64,000 nt of DNA from Streptomyces halobius (GTDB taxonomy: Bacteria > Actinomycetota > Actinomycetes > Streptomycetales > Streptomycetaceae), in the NCBI RefSeq assembly GCF_023277745.1, contig NZ_CP086322.1, positions 7,006,001 to 7,070,000 on the forward strand, read 5' to 3'. Numbering within the stretch: the first letter of the stretch is position 1; every line of letters begins with the position of its first letter. Under the pieces are notes generated by a model, which had not been told where the DNA came from, ran no database searches, and saw only the letters and a list, made by a program, of their open reading frames with translations. The position numbers were made by a program, and so were the translations under genes. Below, in pieces: positions 11,040 through 19,648 of the stretch.

Positions 11040-11459
11040 GTGTCAGATGAGCGCGAGCCCTCGCGACAGGTCGACGACTCCGAGTTCATGGAGATCGCCA
11101 AGGATCCGGCTCAGGCCCGCGTGCTCCGGAAGGCTCTTGAACAGCTTGCGGGTGGGGGTGCCGGGGAGGCCCTGCAGGAGATGGCGAAGGAAGTCCTCTC
11201 CGGCCGTATCGGCCTCCGCGACGCCGTGAACGTCTCCGCCTACAGCGAGGCGATCACGGAGAATTCCCAGCACTTCATGCGGGAGTGGGAGCAGCTGCCC
11301 GAGAAGGAGCGCCACAACCTCGCCACTGAGGGTGAGCGCTATATGCAGGAGCAGCAGCGAGAGATCGACGACGAGCGCCGCGAGGCGCAGCAGCGCAACA
11401 ACCCCGGAGCGGGGCACAAGGCAGCACGGCACAACGGCAGCGGCTGGTCTGCCTACTAG
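11040..11459 (+). CDS. Hypothetical hydrophilic protein upstream of type VII-like substrate
   Basis: The 139-residue acidic, helical protein (DSEFMEIAKDPAQARVLRKALEQL; later ENSQHFMREWEQLPEKERHNL) has no membrane segment. I place the start at GTG 11040. An ATG at 10920 is also in frame, but the extra 40 residues are low-complexity and look like leader. A TAGGAT -10-like box lies at 10901-10906. It ends 20 bases before the 388-residue protein and is probably co-transcribed with it, so it may be a partner or chaperone. That role is inferred only from the operon. Confidence 0.65.
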   Translation: MSDEREPSRQVDDSEFMEIAKDPAQARVLRKALEQLAGGGAGEALQEMAKEVLSGRIGLRDAVNVSAYSEAITENSQHFMREWEQLPEKERHNLATEGERYMQEQQREIDDERREAQQRNNPGAGHKAARHNGSGWSAY

Positions 11460-11479
11460 TAAAAAATCGGGGGAAAGTT

Positions 11480-12646
11480 ATGAGTTTCCGTGTACAGCCC
11501 GGCGACATCTCCGCCTACGGCGGCATGATCGGTCGTGCGGAAGAGAACATGGCGGCAGCCCAGAAGTTCCTGAGGGACAACTCTGAGCTGGGCGTCGGCA
11601 GCGGCGATGTCCCCGGCGAGCTGTGGCAGCTCGTGGTCGGTAACCATGAGCCGACTGTGGACAAGGCGCAGCGGGCCCTGAAGGCATTCGAGAACGCCCT
11701 GAGGGCGTCCGCCGCCGAGCTGAAACGATCCGCCAAGTACTACGAGCAGACCGACCAGGAGCAGGCGGAAAAGGTCGACGGCATCTACAAGGGCGGCAGG
11801 GGACCCACCAAGGGCGCAGCCTCCGACGTGGGCGACGGCACCTTCAAGGACCAGAGCGACGCCGCGGCAGCACTGGACACCAGCGAGAGCTTCTCGGAGT
11901 ACCTGGGCCGCCAGATCCAGGAGCGCAAGGACGGACTCATCGGCGACCGTGCCAAGGCCATCGGGGAGGGCAACGCCCTCACCATACTGGGCACCGCCCT
12001 CGATCTGGTCAGCCCCACCACGTTGGTCAACGAGGCCGTGAAGTTCTTCCTGAACATCGACGTCTTCGGCGAAGTCGCGAAGAAGTTCGCCGGCGACTGG
12101 GGGGCCTATGAGACCGCCGCCGACACCTGGGGACGCCTCGGCCAGTTCTTCACCGCGGTCGGGGACAACGTCTCGTCCGGGAACAACCTCCTCAGCAGGA
12201 CCTGGGAGGGCAATGCCGCCGAAACTGCCTGGGAGTACTTCAACACCCTGGCCCAGAAGCTGAGCGATGCGACCTCCAGCTACGAGACGCTCCAGGAATC
12301 GTACAAGGAAGTCGCCACCCACATCGCCGAGCTGGCGGAAGGCGTCAAGGCCGCCATGATCATGATCTTCGACCTGGCCATCATGGCGCAGATCGAGATG
12401 TCGGCCGCCGTGGCTGCGGCGTCCACCGGTGTCGGCCTCATCCTGTCGGGTGTGGGGGCGGCCGCGGTGGCGGCGAAGGTGGTCATCATGCTCGACAAGT
12501 GGGCCGACATCATCAACATGTTCACCGTCGGGTACGCCGTGATCAACGCCGCCTTCGGCGTCGCGGGCAACGCCGTCGACGGGCAGCTCGACTCCGTGAA
12601 GTCCTTCCCCCTGCCGGGCGGTGCGTACGACCACCAGGCGGTCTAG
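11480..12646 (+). CDS. Type VII secretion-like protein with two WXG100-type regions
   Basis: The 388-residue product starts with a WXG100/EspC-like helical region (about 1-95). A second unit around residues 205-290 has a true W242-E-G244 turn (RTWEGNAAETAWEYF). Residues about 294-370 hold three hydrophobic helices with Gly/Ala runs. Such proteins are typically exported by, or associate with, ESX/type VII systems. No recognisable toxin domain is attached. A GGGGGAAAG site precedes the ATG. No EccC ATPase or other machine part is nearby, so export would rely on a system elsewhere in the chromosome. Confidence 0.7.
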   Translation: MSFRVQPGDISAYGGMIGRAEENMAAAQKFLRDNSELGVGSGDVPGELWQLVVGNHEPTVDKAQRALKAFENALRASAAELKRSAKYYEQTDQEQAEKVDGIYKGGRGPTKGAASDVGDGTFKDQSDAAAALDTSESFSEYLGRQIQERKDGLIGDRAKAIGEGNALTILGTALDLVSPTTLVNEAVKFFLNIDVFGEVAKKFAGDWGAYETAADTWGRLGQFFTAVGDNVSSGNNLLSRTWEGNAAETAWEYFNTLAQKLSDATSSYETLQESYKEVATHIAELAEGVKAAMIMIFDLAIMAQIEMSAAVAAASTGVGLILSGVGAAAVAAKVVIMLDKWADIINMFTVGYAVINAAFGVAGNAVDGQLDSVKSFPLPGGAYDHQAV

Positions 12647-12764
12647 GTGTTCCGTCCACGGAGGTTGGTGACGGATTCCACGGTTGGGTGAACTTGAACG
12701 AGTGAGGGCCTTCCGGGTTCGGTGCGGATTGCGACGTCCACACACGAACGATCAGATGGCCCTC

Positions 12765-13544
12765 ATGCCCCACCGTAATGCACCCTTGACCGAGACCGGC
12801 CGTCTGCGTCTGGCCCGCTGCGTCGTCGAGGACGGCTGGCCGCTGCGGCGGGCCGCCGAACGCTTCCAGGTCTCACCGACTACCGCGAAGCGGTGGGCGG
12901 ACCGCTGTCGCCAGTGCGGCGAGGCCGGGATGTGTGACCGCTCTTCGCGTCCGCATCACAGTCCGCGTCGGACCCCGACCCGCACCGAGCGGCGGATTGT
13001 CAGGGTCCGTCTCCTGCGCCGCTGGGGACCGGCCCGCATCGCCTGCCTGCTGCGGTTGAACCCCGCGACCGTGCACCGCGTCCTCGCCCGTTTCCAGCTC
13101 GCCCGCCTGGCCCACCTGGACCGAACCACCGGCCGCGTGATCCGCCGCTACGAACACGCCGCCCCGGCGACCTGGTCCACGTCGACATCAAAAAGCTCGG
13201 GAACATCCCCGACGGCGGCGGCCACAAGGTCCTCGGCAGGGCCGCCGGCCGCAAGAACCGCGCCAAGGCCGGTATGAGCTTCCTGCACACGCCGTCGACG
13301 ATCACTCCCGCCTCGCCTGCAGCGAGATCCTCACCGACGAGAAGAAGGAAACCGCCGTCAGATTCCGGCAGCGGGCCCACGCCTACTTCACCACCGCCGG
13401 AATCACCGTCCAGCGCGTCCTGACCGACAACGGCTCCTGCTGCAAGTCGCACCTCTGGCGCAACACCCTTATAAAACAAGGCATTTCACAGAAGCGCACC
13501 CGGTCCTACCGGCCCCAGACCAACGGGAAGGTGGAGCGGTTCAA
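12765..13544 (+). pseudogene. IS481-family transposase, frameshifted and truncated
   Basis: The reading starts MPHRNAPLTETGRLRLARC and has the helix-turn-helix RAAERFQVSPTTAKRWADRC of IS481 transposases. After EHAAP near 13165 the frame shifts. The next piece (GDLVHVDIKKLGNIPDGGGH) and a further piece after another shift (DDHSRLACSEILTDEKKETAV, then VLTDNGSC and RPQTNGKVERF) carry the DDE core. The gene ends abruptly in the conserved VERF motif, where a group II intron begins. Terminal inverted repeats were not identified. It cannot encode an active transposase. Confidence 0.88.
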
Positions 13545-14631
13545 GTGCGCCACGAGGCGCTCTGTCGTATCCCCGGCATAGCCGGGAGGAATTCGAGAGG
13601 AGGTTCCTGGGCCTAATGGCTTACCTGGATCCGAAAGGTGAAGGGGACCAGAGCATGCCAGGAAACCAGCAGCCGGGTCCAGGTGCCAGGGACGGCGTGC
13701 TGGGAAGGCCCGCGTGATACGGCGAAGGCTTGACTGCCTGAATCCCAATCTCCAGGAGATGGAAGTTCACATCCACCGGAAAGACACCCGAAACCGGTGC
13801 CAGCCCTGCGGAGACCGGGTTGAACGGACTCCGCAACGCTCGGGCCAGGAGCGATGCCCAGTGAGGGCATTCAAGGAGATGAATGGGGCGCCTAAGTCAC
13901 GCTATGACGTGCGACAGAGACGAACGTGGGATCGCCTGACGGGCGCGAACCCCCATGGCGACGGAGGCCCGTAGCAGTCGCCGGAGTCACGACCGGCCAA
14001 GGAGGACGGGAAAGCCGACCGCATCGGGCGAAGGGGGCCAGGTGATCGGACACCCGAAGTCGGGAGGTATGCGAAATGCAGAGCGCCGAAACGGTGCTGG
14101 GTGTCCTGCGTGAGCGCGGCAGACGCGGTCTGCCGTGTGAGGAACTGTATCGACAGATGTTCAACCCGCAGTTATATCTGCTGGCCTACGGCCGCACCTA
14201 CTCCAACAAGGGGGCGATGACGCCGGGGGCCACGGGGGAGACCGTGGATGGCATGTCGATAGGGCGGATCGACCGCATCATTGATGCGATGCGCCACGAG
14301 CGCTATCGGTTTCATCCCGTGAGACGGGTCCATATCCCGAAGAAACAAAAGGGGAAGACTCGGCCTCTCGGCCTGCCTACTTGGTCGGATAAGTTGGTCG
14401 GTGAAGTGGTGCGGCTCTTACTGGAGGCGTATGACGAACCGGTCTTCTCCGGCAGATCCCACGGATTCCGTCCCCGAAAAGGCTGCCACACCGCGCTGCG
14501 CGACGTGGCCCACACCTGGACAGGGGCGACCTGGTTCATCGAGGGCGACATCGCCGACTGCTTCGGGAGCCTCGACCACGAGGTCATGCTCCGGATCCTC
14601 GGCGAGAAGGTCCACGACAGCCGGTTCCTGC
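13545..14631 (+). mobile_element. Truncated group II intron inserted in the IS481 gene
   Basis: The sequence starts GTGCGCC, a typical group II intron 5' end, at the exact point where the transposase frame is interrupted. About 530 bases of structured non-coding sequence (many short hairpins, GGAGG-type loops) precede an intron reverse transcriptase frame in the same orientation. The element breaks off at about 14631 inside the reverse transcriptase, so the maturase region, domain V and the 3' end are missing. It is a dead copy. Confidence 0.8.
14076..14631 (+). pseudogene. Group II intron reverse transcriptase, N-terminal fragment
   Basis: About 186 residues of an intron-encoded reverse transcriptase remain. 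The order is usual: the N-terminal QSAETVLGVLRERG, RT-0 and RT-1 (YRFHPVRRVHIPKKQKGKTRPLGLPT), RT-2 (FSGRSHGFRPRKGCHTAL) and RT-3 (WFIEGDIADCFGSLDH). The YADD catalytic block, thumb and maturase domain are absent, because the frame passes into unrelated DNA after DSRFLRR. Two TTA codons occur. Full-length relatives exceed 400 residues. Confidence 0.85.
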
Positions 14632-14961
14632 GGCGTCACCTACCGGCCCGACCAACTCGGCGGCCTGCCCCTCGACCGCTTCCACGCGGCCCTCGTCGCG
14701 GAGGGCGCGACCGAGTTCGACCGGCCCGGCTCCACCCGCCCCCTGAACCAGCTCCCGCTCTACCAGCAGCCTTCCCATCTCCTGCCCGGCTACCCGAACA
14801 CCCGCAGCCGATACAGGGAGAGTGACTTCGCCGTCGCTGAGAAGGCGCACACGCACACGATCAAGCTGCCCGTCTGGCACCGAGAACAGGATCTGAAACT
14901 GGCAGAGCAGTACGTCAGCGCGGCCAGGAAGGCCAGCGAACACCACAAGGAGCTCCTGTGA
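14632..14961 (+). pseudogene. DegT/DnrJ/EryC1/StrS aminotransferase, C-terminal stub
   Basis: The 109 residues from VTYRPDQLGGLPLDRF to the stop match the C-terminal part of PLP-dependent sugar aminotransferases of the DegT/StrS family, including the closing LPVWHREQDLKLAEQYV. The PLP-binding Lys and the first two thirds of the enzyme are gone, cut at the junction with the intron fragment. The stop overlaps the GTG of the Nudix gene, so the two were once translationally coupled. Confidence 0.75.
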
Positions 14962-15395
14962 CCATGACCTCCGACCTCGCCCGAACCTTGGCAGAGGAGG
15001 CCGAGGCCGAAGGCATCACCACTTTCGTGGCCGCGGCCGTCGTCACCGACACCGACCTCATCCTCCTGGTCCGCCGCAAGCCGGACGACTTCATGGGCGG
15101 CCTGTGGGAGATCCCCTCCGGTCATGTGGACGCCGGAGAGAGCATCCTGGACACGGCCCGCCGCGAGACGCTGGAGGAGACCGGTCTGACCGTCGCCTCC
15201 GTGGACCGCTACCTCGGGCACTTCGACTACGAGAACAGCCGCGGCACCACCACCCGTCAGTTCAACTTCGGCGTCACCGTCTCCGAGACCGGGTCGGTCA
15301 TCTTGACCGAACACGACCTGCACCAGTGGGCCGCCCTCGTCGGCGACCTGCCGGGCGTCACCGACGGCGTACAGGAGGTTCTGGCCTGCGTGTAG
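14958..15395 (+). CDS. Nudix hydrolase
   Basis: The 145-residue protein has a complete Nudix box, GHVDAGESILDTARRE followed by TLEETGL (GX5EX7REUXEEXGU). It should hydrolyse a nucleoside-diphosphate-linked substrate with Mg2+. The GTG at 14958 overlaps the stop of the aminotransferase stub and has AAGGAG five bases upstream; ATG 14964 is an alternative. Nudix proteins are common on actinomycete integrative elements, and the pSAM2 immunity factor Pif carries a Nudix motif. A role in element immunity is therefore possible, but a role tied to the lost aminotransferase cargo is equally so. Confidence 0.9.
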   Translation: MTMTSDLARTLAEEAEAEGITTFVAAAVVTDTDLILLVRRKPDDFMGGLWEIPSGHVDAGESILDTARRETLEETGLTVASVDRYLGHFDYENSRGTTTRQFNFGVTVSETGSVILTEHDLHQWAALVGDLPGVTDGVQEVLACV

Positions 15396-15462
15396 GACCA
15401 ACGATGGGTGTCGCCCGAACCAGGCCAGGCGGTGGGTGTCGCCACAGGAGGTCGGTGAAGCC

Positions 15463-15503
15463 ACGAGGGCCGCTCCCCCCGGATATGGGGTAGCGGCCCT
15501 CGT
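15463..15503. terminator. Rho-independent-type hairpin at the right end of segment A
   Basis: ACGAGGGCCGCT pairs with AGCGGCCCTCGT (12 bp), extended by CCCC/GGGG with a one-base bulge. It follows the Nudix gene and sits in the same relative place as the terminator at 29867 in segment C. Confidence 0.8.
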
Positions 15504-15539
15504 GTCGTTTCTGACGTCAAGTCAGGAAAGGGGGCAGGC

Positions 15540-15735
15540 GGTGCACAAGGGGGCGGAAAACAGCTGTGACCTATGAGAACTCGCGAGAAGAGTTTCCGCA
15601 GGTCACAGCTGATTTTCCAGACTTACGCCCAGGTCGCCGGGCGGCGGCTCTTAGATGTCGTAGTACAGGTGAGAAACGTCCCTGACCTGCACCCTTCCTA
15701 GGATCGAGCGATTGCCGGTGCACAACGGGTGCACA
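15540..15735. other. Hybrid attachment site between segments A and B
   Basis: The core at 15651-15671 (TTAGATGTCGTAGTACAG) is identical to the true glnA 3' end at 30063. To its left is a right-type arm like that at glnA: GGTGCAC ending 105 bases before the core and GTTTCCGCAGGTCACAGC starting 59 bases before it, spacings identical to 29958 and 30004. To its right is a left-type arm with GGTGCAC at 15718 and 15729. A perfect 12-base inverted repeat, CAGCTGTGACCT/AGGTCACAGCTG, lies at 15561 and 15600. Confidence 0.8.
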
Positions 15736-15865
15736 CAATGGACGTCACCGCAGCCCGGAGGCCGGAATCCTCACCGAGCCGCTGGCTTACTGGGCGACAG
15801 CTCGTCCCGCGGAGTCACCAGGAAGCGGTGGTCACCCTCGCCTCGTTCCTGCTCTGGGCAAGAGA

Positions 15866-16690
15866 TCACGTTGAACACGGACCCTGGCTGCCTGAGTTCT
15901 CCGTCGTCCGAGATGCTGCTTCTTGGGGCCGTGGCTCGTCGAGGTACTGGTCAGCCCAGGCGCTGATGATGTGAGCGGCCCGCTGCGCCTGCCCTCGCGC
16001 GGTCAACAGATGGTCCGCGCCTTCGAGTGAGATGAAGCTTCGCGGGTGCCGTGCCTCCTGGAAGATCTCCCCGGCATTGGAGATGTCGACGGTGGAGTCG
16101 GTGGGCGAATGCGCCACGAGGAGTGGAAGGTCCACCTCGCCGATCCGGTCGCGCAGGTGAGCCCGGCGGACGTCCTCGACGAAGGCGCGCTTGAGAACCA
16201 GGGTCCTCCCGCCGACGAACCACTCGTGCGCCCCGTCACTGAGGACGCTATCCAGGACCGAGTCGTACTGCCGCTCGACGTGACTGGGATCGACGGGCGC
16301 CGCAATCGTGGCCAGCGCGCGGAGGCCGACTATCTCGCGCGCAGCTGCGATCGCGGCGGCGCCTCCCCACGAGTGCCCCACCAGCAAATCCACCGGAGTC
16401 CCTCGCTCCGCCATGAAAGCAGCGGCACGGACAGTGTCCTGCACCTTGACGGTGAAGGAACCGTCCCCCCAGTCGCCCTCGGAGTCTCCGATCCCGAGAT
16501 TGTCGAAGCGCAGCATGCCGATCCCCTCGCGTGCCAGCTGCTTGCTGACGCGTGAGGCGGCCGGTGAGTCCTTGCCCAGGGTGAATCCGTGTACGAAGAG
16601 CCCCCAGCCACGGATCTCGCCCTCCGGCAGGTCGATCACTCCGGCCAGTTCGGGGCCGACGACGCTCGGGAATCTCACTTTTTCGTTCAT
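15866..16690 (-). CDS. Alpha/beta hydrolase
   Basis: A 274-residue serine hydrolase fold. The nucleophile elbow is GHSWGG (about residues 106-111), the oxyanion region is FVHGFTLGKDS, the acid is probably the Asp in HSPTDSTVDI, and the catalytic His is in GADHLLT. It resembles the single-domain hydrolases often found beside OsmC peroxiredoxins, but no OsmC is near. The 3' part runs past the conserved fold with a polar tail. It is the only clear gene in segment B, flanked by attachment sites. Substrate unknown. Confidence 0.85.
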   Translation of the reverse strand: MNEKVRFPSVVGPELAGVIDLPEGEIRGWGLFVHGFTLGKDSPAASRVSKQLAREGIGMLRFDNLGIGDSEGDWGDGSFTVKVQDTVRAAAFMAERGTPVDLLVGHSWGGAAAIAAAREIVGLRALATIAAPVDPSHVERQYDSVLDSVLSDGAHEWFVGGRTLVLKRAFVEDVRRAHLRDRIGEVDLPLLVAHSPTDSTVDISNAGEIFQEARHPRSFISLEGADHLLTARGQAQRAAHIISAWADQYLDEPRPQEAASRTTENSGSQGPCST

Positions 16691-16854
16691 GTGTGGCGCT
16701 CACCTAGGCAGGGACTGATCGTGGGACAGGGAGACGAGAGCGACACTAGCCGGTGTCGCCGCGAGACGAGGAGCGGCGGAGCGGTGCCACGCACTGCTCG
16801 TCGCTCTCGACGAGTGTCAGCCGCACTCCGGGTACCGTGCCCCACCCGACCCCG

Positions 16855-16931
16855 CTCTTTAGAGGTCGAAGTAGCCATGGGAAGCGGCTCTGACCGGTGA
16901 CGACGTGTGCCCTGCGAGTAGGTCGGTGCAC
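16855..16931. other. Left attachment site of segment C (attL-like)
   Basis: The minus strand reads Gly-Tyr-Phe-Asp-Leu-stop at 16859-16876, another imitation of the GlnA C-terminus. GGTGCAC lies at 16925-16931, 66 bases from the stop, the same spacing as in the other left-type arms. No clear right-type arm precedes it, so segment B may be a deletion remnant. Confidence 0.65.
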
Positions 16932-16994
16932 TTCGCGGGGGAGGGGTGGCGGGGCGGTGTTTCGATCGCTCCCTGGTGGCGCATCTAGTCCCTC

Positions 16995-17270
16995 ATGACC
17001 GACACACCACAGGAACAGCTCGACGGTTTCGTGCAGGCCATCAACGATCTTCACTTAGCCACCGTGCGTGACGAGGACGCTCGCAGGGCATCCGATGCCG
17101 CGGCCAATCTCCACTCGGGCAGTGGCTACCTCTACGCACCGACGGAGGTTCTTGAGGCGTTCTCGCGGGCCATCGAGATCGGCTAGGCGGCGGCCTTGCA
17201 GGACGTGCGCCAAGGCAAACTAGACATGGACATCCAAGGGTGGCGGCCTGAGCTGTTCGAAGACGATTGA
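16995..17270 (+). CDS. Small element protein interrupted by an in-frame TAG
   Basis: The ATG frame encodes 63 residues (MTDTPQEQLDGFVQAINDLH...) and meets TAG at 17184-17186. The same frame continues open for 27 further plausible codons (AALQDVRQGKLDMDIQGW) to TGA at 17268-17270. Either the protein ends at TAG or it is a 90-residue gene with a nonsense mutation. A TTA codon at 17055 would make translation depend on the rare bldA leucine tRNA in Streptomyces. It lies between the attachment site and the convergent integrase gene. Function unknown. Confidence 0.45.
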
Positions 17271-17286
17271 CCCGCGCAATCCGTCG

Positions 17287-18588
17287 TCAGGCGGCTGACC
17301 GGTAGCGCCGGCCGATCGCCTTGCGGGCCTTCTCAACCGCGCCCGTCACACGGTGGACGTAGCGGCGAAGGGTGAACGCTGGATCCTCGTGTCCGAGGAG
17401 GTCGGCGAGCGTGTAGACGTCCACGCCCTCGTTGATCGCCTCGGAGGCGAAGAGGTGCCGCAGGGCGTGCATCATCTTGTCGCGGCAGGCTTCCCACTTA
17501 CGCCCCTTGCCAACTGGCTTGTCGTTGATGGCCTTTATCGCGCCGATCGCCTCCAGGGCACCCTTCCAGAGGTAGTTGAAGTAGTTCTTGTTCGGCGGCT
17601 TGCGCTCCCGCGTGGTGAAGACCAGGCGCACGGTCACCGGATCACCGCCTTTGGTGATCCACGGCAGGGTCACTTCGACCGGCGGGTGCTTGCGCATGTG
17701 CTCAGTGAGAAGCATCGCCAACTCGCCATCGACCGGCACGAAGCGGTCCTTGGGATCGTCATTCGTGCCGCCCTTCGGCGGGGCGAAGACCAGCGTGCCG
17801 CGGTCGTGGGTGATCTGGCGTCGTATGTGAACGACCTTGTCCTTCTGCAGCCAGTTGACGTCCTCGGGGCTGAAGCCAAAGATTTCGCCCTGCCGCATGC
17901 CCAGACCTCGGCCGCAGTCGACTGTGGCCTGGTAGCACTCGGGCAGGTGCGGCCGTAGGGCATCCGTCTGTTCCCACGACAGCGGTACATCCTTCGCCGC
18001 CTTCTTCGACCGCCTGGGCTTCACGCGCTTGACCGACCCGGTCTCGCACGGGTTCTTCGGGATGAGGTCGTCGTCCACCGCCATGGCGAGGATCGACGAC
18101 AGGTGGGTGAAGATCAGGCCGACGGTCGTCTCGTCGAGCACCTGAAGCCGGCGCTTGATCCAGGTCTGGATGGTGGAGGGCTTGATCTGCCGCAGTTTGA
18201 GGTCTCCCAGCGGCTCGATGATGTGGTTGCGGACACGGGACTCGTACTGGTGGTACGTGCGCGGGTTGTCGAACGTTTGGTTCTCCAGCCACTGCTTGGC
18301 CACCGCCTTGAGCAGCGTGTCGCCCTTCTTAGGCGCTATGTACGTACCGTCGTCGACGGTCCCCAGCATCCGCGTCAGGTGCTGCCGGGCATCCTCATAC
18401 CGCTCGAAGCTCTCGCTCTGTTGCTGCCCGTTGGGATCCCGCCAGCGCGCCAACCAGCGCTTTCCGCGCCCGTGCTCGCGGGATGGCACCTTGCCGTGGG
18501 CCCTGCACTTCTCCTCGCCTGGCCCCGGCCGCTTTTTGTGCCAGCGGTCGTAGGGCTCAGCCACGGTGACCCGCTTCCTGCGCGGCAC
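17287..18588 (-). CDS. int: Tyrosine site-specific recombinase (integrase)
   Basis: The 433-residue integrase has an N-terminal arm-binding region, a SAM-like core-binding domain (about 90-190) and the catalytic domain. The active-site set is complete: R232 (GMRQGEI), H374-x-x-R377 (HALRHLF), H400 (LLGHED) and nucleophile Y410 (LRRYVHR). It starts at GTG 18588 and overlaps the preceding XRE gene by 32 bases, so the two are co-translated. It lies about 400 bases inside the left attachment site of segment C. It is the likely enzyme for integration at the glnA 3' end, and possibly the only source of recombinase for the whole array. Confidence 0.95.
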   Translation of the reverse strand: MPRRKRVTVAEPYDRWHKKRPGPGEEKCRAHGKVPSREHGRGKRWLARWRDPNGQQQSESFERYEDARQHLTRMLGTVDDGTYIAPKKGDTLLKAVAKQWLENQTFDNPRTYHQYESRVRNHIIEPLGDLKLRQIKPSTIQTWIKRRLQVLDETTVGLIFTHLSSILAMAVDDDLIPKNPCETGSVKRVKPRRSKKAAKDVPLSWEQTDALRPHLPECYQATVDCGRGLGMRQGEIFGFSPEDVNWLQKDKVVHIRRQITHDRGTLVFAPPKGGTNDDPKDRFVPVDGELAMLLTEHMRKHPPVEVTLPWITKGGDPVTVRLVFTTRERKPPNKNYFNYLWKGALEAIGAIKAINDKPVGKGRKWEACRDKMMHALRHLFASEAINEGVDVYTLADLLGHEDPAFTLRRYVHRVTGAVEKARKAIGRRYRSAA

Positions 18589-18835
18589 CTGATGGCTGCA
18601 AGAGGGCCATGGGAGAGATACCGACGGCCGCAGCGATGGTGGCGAGGTCGTCGACGTCGCAGCGTCGGCGGATGCGCTCGATGCGAGAGATCGCGGTATG
18701 GGACAGGGGGCGGCCTAGCTCGGCGACGAGGGCGGCGAGCTGGCGTTGGCTGACGCCGCAAGCGAGGCGGAGGCTTTCGATGTTGTGGGCGGTTTGGATT
18801 CCGGTGTAGCCGATTTCGACGGGGCGCTTTGACAT
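18557..18835 (-). CDS. XRE-type helix-turn-helix regulator
   Basis: A 92-residue protein, almost entirely a Cro/C1-type DNA-binding domain: LRLACGVSQRQLAALVAELGR with ISRIERIRRRCDVDDLATIAAAVG. The ATG at 18835 is the best start; the open frame continues upstream without coding character. It directly precedes and overlaps the integrase gene, so it probably controls integrase expression and the element's lysogeny-like state. Confidence 0.85.
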   Translation of the reverse strand: MSKRPVEIGYTGIQTAHNIESLRLACGVSQRQLAALVAELGRPLSHTAISRIERIRRRCDVDDLATIAAAVGISPMALLQPSGAAQEAGHRG

Positions 18836-19292
18836 GGCGATGTTGTAGCTCGAGTTCCCGGGTTTGGGGAAACCGTAATTCCGCTGTATAAGGAGGCGCC
18901 CTGCGCGACGCGTGGTGCTGTCGCTGTGCGTCTGGATGGTTACAGAATTGGCGGCCGGGTTTTGTGATATGTTCCCGCGCCTTGCACCCGCATGGGGCTT
19001 CCGATGACTTGTCACACCTCCATGGCCTGGCACTTCAGGAAGGATCCGGCGATAAGTGGAGCGCACCAGCAGGGCGTCGCGAAGCTGACATGAGCAAGTG
19101 GTCTGTTGCCCTCGGCTGTGTGGAATGTGGCCCACCCTCACTGATCGGTGGTTCGACTCACCGGTTTTCAATGTCGTGTGTGGATGCCGTTTGGTGCGGC
19201 CGCGAATTATCTGCAAGATGGCGCTGGATGTTGCGGAAGATGCGTGGCTATGTTGTCCACGCCGCCCGCCCAATTCAGCGAAGGGGAAGCGA
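18836..19292. other. Divergent control region between regulator/int and excisionase
   Basis: This 457-base region separates the leftward XRE-int operon from the rightward excisionase and replication genes, so promoters in both directions are expected. It is less GC-rich than its neighbours (for example around 18880-18980, with TTTTGTGATATG). Frames in it lack ribosome-binding sites and family features. I call no gene. Confidence 0.5.
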
Positions 19293-19514
19293 ATGAAGCA
19301 CACTGAGTCCCGCCAGGATGCCGGCAAGCACCGTCGCGCGCTGGCGAGTCCGCAGGAGATTTCCGACTACCTCGGCATCCCGGTGCGGACGCTGTACCAG
19401 TGGAAATACCGGGGCACCGGCCCGAAGGTCCACAAGGTTGGCAAGCATCTGCGTTACCGGTGGACGGAGGTCGACGCATGGCTCCAGACCCAGTCCCTGG
19501 ATCTGGTCGCCTGA
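19293..19514 (+). CDS. xis: Excisionase-like helix-turn-helix protein
   Basis: The 73-residue protein has the MerR/AlpA-type winged helix of excisionases: LASPQEISDYLGIPVRTLYQWKYRGTG, then a basic wing HKVGKHLRYRWTEVDAWL. An AAGGGGAA site precedes the ATG at 19293. Small proteins of this type steer tyrosine integrases toward excision. It is divergent from the integrase and heads the replication-side operon. Confidence 0.85.
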   Translation: MKHTESRQDAGKHRRALASPQEISDYLGIPVRTLYQWKYRGTGPKVHKVGKHLRYRWTEVDAWLQTQSLDLVA

Positions 19515-19648
19515 GCCTCCGGACGACGAAGCGGCCCTCGGCGCGTCAACGCCGAGGGCCGAAGAGTCCCAACCGACCGCCCATACCTGAACGATGACGA
19601 CGGTGGCGCGGAGCCTGCACGCTTCGTACCACCGGGTGAGGAACGTCC

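Noticed and set aside
15729..15974. An 81-codon plus-strand frame after the hybrid attachment site
   Set aside because: It overlaps the 3' end of the hydrolase gene, has no ribosome-binding site and shows no family similarity.
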